Origin: Bradyrhizobium yuanmingense
Lineage (GTDB): Bacteria > Pseudomonadota > Alphaproteobacteria > Rhizobiales > Xanthobacteraceae
Assembly: GCF_029167105.1 (NCBI RefSeq)
Contig: NZ_JARFML010000047.1
Span: 1 to 45,200, forward strand
Length of the DNA stretch: 45,200 bases
Direction of reading: 5' to 3'
In this document: positions 41,776 through 45,200 of the stretch, piece after piece
Layout of the letters: each line of letters begins with the position of its first letter
Numbering within the stretch: the stretch's first letter is position 1
Program-made: the position numbers and the translations under genes
Notes under the pieces: model-generated
Told to the model about the DNA's origin: nothing
Seen by the model: the letters and a program-made list of their open reading frames with translations, nothing else
Database searches by the model: none

Positions 41776-42318
41776 CTACATCCGCGGCTGCTTTTCCAGC
41801 CAGCGCTGGAGCAGGCGGACGTTGCGCGTGTTGGCGCGGAACATGACGTCGAAGGCGTCGCCCGCGAACGGGACGAGGCCGACCACGCCGTCGACCGCGA
41901 CATTGCCGAGCATGCGCGCCGTGATGTGCCAGGGCGCGCCCAGCGCGCGGGCTTCGCGCACCAGCCACAGCGAGATCGCGGTGGTGATGATGTCGCCGAC
42001 AACGGGGATCAATCCGATCAGCCCGTCGATGCCGTAGCGGATGTTGGTGCCGGGCAGGATGAAGGCGACGTCGAGCAGCTTGGCGATCGCCTCGAGCCGC
42101 GCGATCCGCTGCTCGCGCGTCAGATTGCCGAACGGGCTGCCTTGACCGAACTCGAAACGAAACTCGCGAAATCCCTGCTCCAGGCTTTCCGGCCTGATCT
42201 CGTGGCCGTCCTGGTCGATGATCGGGCCGCGCGCCTCGTCGCGCGAAAAGCGCGCATGCGAGCCGCTCCCGGAACGGGATTTGCGCGGAGCGAGGATGTC
42301 GTCGTCTTGCATGGCCAT
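41776..42318 (-). CDS. DUF4112 domain membrane protein
   Basis: This 180-residue protein has the DUF4112 segment in its second half: LEAIAKLLDVAFILPGTNIR, YGIDGLIGLIPVVGDIITTA, ISLWLVREARALG and DGVVGLVPFAGDAFDVMFRA. Two glycine-rich hydrophobic helices suggest membrane insertion. The N-terminal 70 residues are charged and probably disordered. Function is unknown. ATG 42318 or, two codons on, 42312 is the start. Confidence 0.88.
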   Translation of the reverse strand: MAMQDDDILAPRKSRSGSGSHARFSRDEARGPIIDQDGHEIRPESLEQGFREFRFEFGQGSPFGNLTREQRIARLEAIAKLLDVAFILPGTNIRYGIDGLIGLIPVVGDIITTAISLWLVREARALGAPWHITARMLGNVAVDGVVGLVPFAGDAFDVMFRANTRNVRLLQRWLEKQPRM

Positions 42319-42376
42319 GGCCTTCAGTGAACGCGCCAGCGCGGCGGAGGTTGCGGCCGCGCCCGAACGCCGCGCG

Positions 42377-42802
42377 TCAGGTCGGCACCGGCGCGGCTTG
42401 CGGCTCCTCGACGTAGCGATGCACCAGCCAGGATGAAATCACCGCAGGCACGAAACCGACGAGCCCGTACAGGATGAACTGGACCGCGCCGGAATCCGGC
42501 CCGCGCGAGCCGTGGACGAACGCGGCCAGGACGAAGGCGAACAGGCCGACCAGGAGCATCCGCAAGACCGGCCCGATCCGGCGGATGTGGATCAGGATGT
42601 CATCGACTGCGCCGATCATCAGCGCGGGCAAGAACCCGAACAGGTAGCTGTATTGCAACGTCTTGAAGAACACCGCGAACAGCTTGCCGACCTCGCCGAG
42701 GTTGGTCTGGGCCCAATAGCCGGACTGGTAGGTCGTCGTCAGCAGCAGCAGGAACCCGCCGATGAATGGGACGACCAGCGCAAACACCAGATAGCGTTTC
42801 AT
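42377..42802 (-). CDS. Hypothetical integral membrane protein (141 aa)
   Basis: This 141-residue protein has four predicted transmembrane helices (about 3-21, 47-66, 77-97 and 107-126), with a short Pro-rich tail. GAGGTGCTTG gives the ribosome site for the ATG at 42802. It may belong to DUF5413, a small Bradyrhizobium membrane family, but I am not certain. It lies 58 bases downstream of nothing obvious and is transcribed towards the DUF4112 gene. Confidence 0.65.
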   Translation of the reverse strand: MKRYLVFALVVPFIGGFLLLLTTTYQSGYWAQTNLGEVGKLFAVFFKTLQYSYLFGFLPALMIGAVDDILIHIRRIGPVLRMLLVGLFAFVLAAFVHGSRGPDSGAVQFILYGLVGFVPAVISSWLVHRYVEEPQAAPVPT

Positions 42803-42945
42803 CAAGCACCTCACACTCTGCAGGCGTTATAGCAGCGCAGCGGGAACCTTGAACAGCGGGCGCCGGGCTCCTTAAGGGGAACAAGTGGCAAGGCGATGAG
42901 TTCATGCTGGACCTGAGTTCAACCCCTGACAGACTGGAGCCGCCG

Positions 42946-43188
42946 ATGGCCCGCAAATTTCTTCTGGCGACAATCGCGCTGGCGGCCCTGAGCGGCCTGT
43001 CGACGGCACCCGCGCTCGCCCAAGGCCATATGGGCACGCCGCAGGAGCAGCAGGCCTGCTCGCGCGATGCGCAGCGCTTCTGCCGCAAGGATCTCGGCAA
43101 TGACGGCGCGGTGCAGGGCTGCCTGCAAGCCAACCGGTCCAAGCTGTCGAAGTCCTGCAGCAAGGTGTTTCAGAGCCACGGCATGTGA
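42946..43188 (+). CDS. Small exported cysteine-rich repeat protein, copy 1
   Basis: This 80-residue protein has a signal peptide (MARKFLLATIALAALSGLST, cleaved near ALAQ). The mature domain has four cysteines, 38, 46, 59 and 71, with the arrangement CX7CX12CX11C, around QQACSRDAQRFCRK and GCLQANRSKLSKSCSKVF. This resembles the cysteine-rich (GLG1-type) repeat found in some bacterial exported proteins. Two disulfides are likely in the periplasm. A paralogue is at 43697. Confidence 0.75.
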   Translation: MARKFLLATIALAALSGLSTAPALAQGHMGTPQEQQACSRDAQRFCRKDLGNDGAVQGCLQANRSKLSKSCSKVFQSHGM

Positions 43189-43225
43189 GGACCGGCACCC
43201 ATCCCGGCGAATGGAGATTGAAGCC

Positions 43226-43444
43226 ATGCTACGCGACGAACAACTCTCCATCCTCCGGGATATCAGCCAGTCCGTTGCGTTTGCCGACGACCGGCAGGGC
43301 AAGATGGGGCAATTGATCGCCGACGGCTACGTGATGAAGGACGGCGATCTGTTCGAGCTGACGCCCAAGGGCGTCACCGCTGTCGAGGAGCACGCCGCCG
43401 CTCTCGGCGCGAGCGATGCGGAACAAGCGTCTCCGATCGGCTGA
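43226..43444 (+). CDS. Small winged-helix-like protein (72 aa)
   Basis: This 72-residue protein reads MLRDEQLSILRDISQSVAFA, DDRQGKMGQLIADGYVMKDG and DLFELTPKGVTAVEEHAAAL. The order helix, loop, DGYVMKDGDLFELTPKGVTA matches a MarR/PadR-like winged helix fragment, so DNA binding is possible. GGAG precedes the ATG at 43226; an ATG at 43211 is an alternative. It sits between the two cysteine-rich genes. Confidence 0.6.
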   Translation: MLRDEQLSILRDISQSVAFADDRQGKMGQLIADGYVMKDGDLFELTPKGVTAVEEHAAALGASDAEQASPIG

Positions 43445-43696
43445 TCTGATCGCGCGACGTGACTGGCGTGCAACAATTGCGAATTCCTTTGTGCCGGCCA
43501 TTGCGGGCGCGTGACAATGGCGCATACTTCGCTCGGGCGGCGCAGCACTTTCGATTCGAGCATCAAGAAGTCGAGCGACCACACGCGGGATCGAAGCTCC
43601 CGACGTGAAGGCTGCGACATGCGGCAGATCAAGCCGCGTGCGGCGCCCCAAAACCAAGCGGCTCAAGCCTTAAGGGAACTCGGGGATCCATTCCAC

Positions 43697-43969
43697 ATGA
43701 CACGCCTTCAGACCATCGCTTCGCTCTTCGCAGTCGCCACCACCTTCGCTCTCCAGACCTCACCCAGTCTCGCCTTCACGCAAGAAGCCCAGCAGATGTG
43801 CTCGGGTGACGCCATGCGGCTGTGCTCCAGCGAGATTCCCGACATCCCGCGGATCACCGCCTGCATGGTGCGGAACAAGGCGCAGGTCAGCCCCGGCTGC
43901 CGCGCCGTGATGGACCGCCAGCACGCCGCCGCCGCGGCATCGCGCAAGCGGGAAGCCGCGGCGCAGTAA
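43697..43969 (+). CDS. Small exported cysteine-rich repeat protein, copy 2
   Basis: This 90-residue protein has a signal peptide (to about residue 26, SLAF). Four mature cysteines (35, 43, 56 and 68) have exactly the same CX7CX12CX11C spacing as the 42946 product: QQMCSGDAMRLCSSE, ITACMVRNKAQVSPGCRAVM. The tail is Ala/Arg-rich. The two are paralogues. It ends just before a convergent palindromic repeat. The upstream gap 43445-43696 shows no gene. Confidence 0.75.
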   Translation: MTRLQTIASLFAVATTFALQTSPSLAFTQEAQQMCSGDAMRLCSSEIPDIPRITACMVRNKAQVSPGCRAVMDRQHAAAAASRKREAAAQ

Positions 43970-43980
43970 TCGTCCATTCA

Positions 43981-44083
43981 GTCATTCCGGGGCGGTGCGC
44001 AGCACCGAGCCCGGAATCCATCTTTCAGCGTCACCTGGTGCCCGATGGATTCCGGGCTCGCGCTACGCGCGCCCCGGAATGAC
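43981..44083. repeat. Palindromic repeat between convergent genes
   Basis: GTCATTCCGGGGCG (43981-43994) pairs with CGCCCCGGAATGAC (44070-44083), and GAGCCCGGAATCCATC (44007-44022) pairs with GATGGATTCCGGGCTC (44044-44059). Both pairings are perfect. The element separates the cysteine-rich gene from the minus-strand gene at 44092 and probably ends both transcripts. Confidence 0.8.
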
Positions 44084-44091
44084 AGAAGAGC

Positions 44092-45200
44092 CTAATCGCC
44101 CCACTGCGCGAAGGCGTCGTTGAAGGCGCGCTCGCCGGGGGCGCCCTTCTCGATGGCGATGATGGCGCGGCGCTGGTTGGCGTAGACCAGCGGCACGTCG
44201 AACCAGGAGCGCTCCTTCAGGAGCTGGACGTTGCGGGCGCGGTCGGCGTCGACATTGGAGAGGCCGACCAGGAAGAAGCCGTCGGTGACCTTGACCGCGA
44301 GGCCGGCGAGCGGCGTGCCGCGGGCCTGCTCGTTCGACTTCATCAAGATGCCCGGCACGTTGGAGACGCTGCCGCCGGGGAAATCCTGCGGCAGGATGAA
44401 GGTCAGCTCCGCCGTGTGGCTCGCCGGCAACGAGGAATCGGTGTTGCGGCGGAACGACATCGTCATCTTGAACTTGCGGTCGGGAATCTCGATGTCGGCG
44501 CGCACGGCGACGTCGGCCTTCTGGTTGCCCGAGGCCTTGATCGGCTCGAGCCGCCACACCACCGAACCGACATATTGCTTGCCCTTCGGATCGGACGGAT
44601 CCTCGTCGTAGAGCACGACCTTCTGCGCCACCGGCGCGACCGGCTGGTCCGCCGAGGGCTGACCGACGCGATCGGGAATCTTGGGCTTGCTCTGCGGCTG
44701 CGCCGGGGTCGGCGTATCCGCAACTTGCGTCGCGGACGGCTTGAGAAAGCCGTTGACGATCTGGACCAGTTGCTTGCCCCAGAGGATGCCGGCGCCGACC
44801 AGGATGAGCACGATGCCGACGGCAATCGCGCTCTTGAACGGAAAGGCGGAGCCGGTGCGGGCGCGCTTCTTGACGTCGCGATCGGGGGCGATGCGCGGAC
44901 GCGGCGACGGCGGCTGCGGCGCGTAGCGCTCGGCCTCCTCGATCGACTCGTCGTAGGAATAGGGCGCTTCGGTCTCACCGGCGCGGTTTTCCAGGCTCGG
45001 CTCCAGTCGGTCGAATTCCGGCGAGGGCGAGGGCACGTTGGCGTAGGTGCGGCGCGCGGCGCGGCTGGCCTGCGCGGCGGCACCGCCGAGATCGTTGGCG
45101 TCGGCCGTGATGTCGCGGAAGCCGCGCACGCCGGGTGAGGACGGCAGCGGCGGCGGGGGGCCGACGTCGGGCGGACGCCGCCCACCCTGGCGATCGCGGC
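44092..45200 (-). CDS. Membrane-anchored hypothetical protein, 5' end outside the window
   Basis: The open frame enters from base 45200 without a start and reads through a Pro/Gly-rich linker (GPPPPLPSSPG). A cytoplasmic-looking Pro/Arg-rich segment, one transmembrane helix (FKSAIAVGIVLILVGAGILW), a Thr/Pro/Gln linker and an outer domain follow. The domain has EDPSDPKGKQYVGSVVWRLE and KMTMSFRRNTDSSLPASHTA. A GTG at 45129 could start a shorter 345-residue form, but coding character continues upstream. I do not recognise the family. Homologues occur, from memory, widely in Bradyrhizobium. Confidence 0.75.
   Translation of the reverse strand, partial: RDRQGGRRPPDVGPPPPLPSSPGVRGFRDITADANDLGGAAAQASRAARRTYANVPSPSPEFDRLEPSLENRAGETEAPYSYDESIEEAERYAPQPPSPRPRIAPDRDVKKRARTGSAFPFKSAIAVGIVLILVGAGILWGKQLVQIVNGFLKPSATQVADTPTPAQPQSKPKIPDRVGQPSADQPVAPVAQKVVLYDEDPSDPKGKQYVGSVVWRLEPIKASGNQKADVAVRADIEIPDRKFKMTMSFRRNTDSSLPASHTAELTFILPQDFPGGSVSNVPGILMKSNEQARGTPLAGLAVKVTDGFFLVGLSNVDADRARNVQLLKERSWFDVPLVYANQRRAIIAIEKGAPGERAFNDAFAQWGD

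Overview
The window looks like a chromosomal segment of an alphaproteobacterium of the Bradyrhizobium group. The evidence is the high GC content, a Caulobacter-type flagellar cluster with SciP and a FlbD-type regulator, a napEDABC operon behind a perfect FixK-type box, an EcfG-type stress promoter, and several families of palindromic intergenic repeats. I found no tRNA, rRNA, CRISPR array, transposase or prophage.

Left part (1-12450). After the 5' end of an exported protein come a phospholipid N-methyltransferase (pmtA-like) and mnmA, both on the minus strand. A plus-strand flagellar block follows: fliK-flgD, the CtrA antagonist sciP, then fliF-fliG-fliH-fliN-flbD. These encode hook-length control, hook cap, MS ring, switch and export parts, and a sigma-54 activator. 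The block carries candidate control sites: a sigma-54 promoter before fliK and a TTAACC direct repeat before fliF. An M20 metallopeptidase closes this part.

Middle left (12460-18769). A minus-strand sulfonate operon runs ssuA, a possible 28-residue ORF, ssuD, ssuC, ssuB, a flavin reductase and a 51-residue membrane protein. It would take up alkanesulfonates and release sulfite with FMNH2. A cytochrome P450 lies upstream.

Middle (19000-27530). This is an accessory-looking stretch of LuxR and LysR regulators and many small membrane proteins. It includes two neighbouring genes that share the same C-terminal tail, and an SDR-DoxX fusion coupled to a DUF2269 membrane protein.

Middle right (27600-36310). 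A four-gene minus-strand operon of membrane and amphipathic proteins (DUF3618, unknown, holin-like DUF1469, unknown) sits behind an EcfG-type promoter. A luciferase-like monooxygenase is divergent from napEDABC, the periplasmic nitrate reductase system.

Right part (36550-45200). This holds a RecD-like helicase, an exported TPR-caspase protein, exported MsrA and cytoplasmic MsrB, small DUF3309 and DUF4112 proteins, two small exported proteins with identical cysteine spacing, and the C-terminal part of a membrane-anchored protein cut by the window edge.

Starts were chosen by ribosome binding site and family alignment from memory. Family names come from motif recognition, because no database search was possible.
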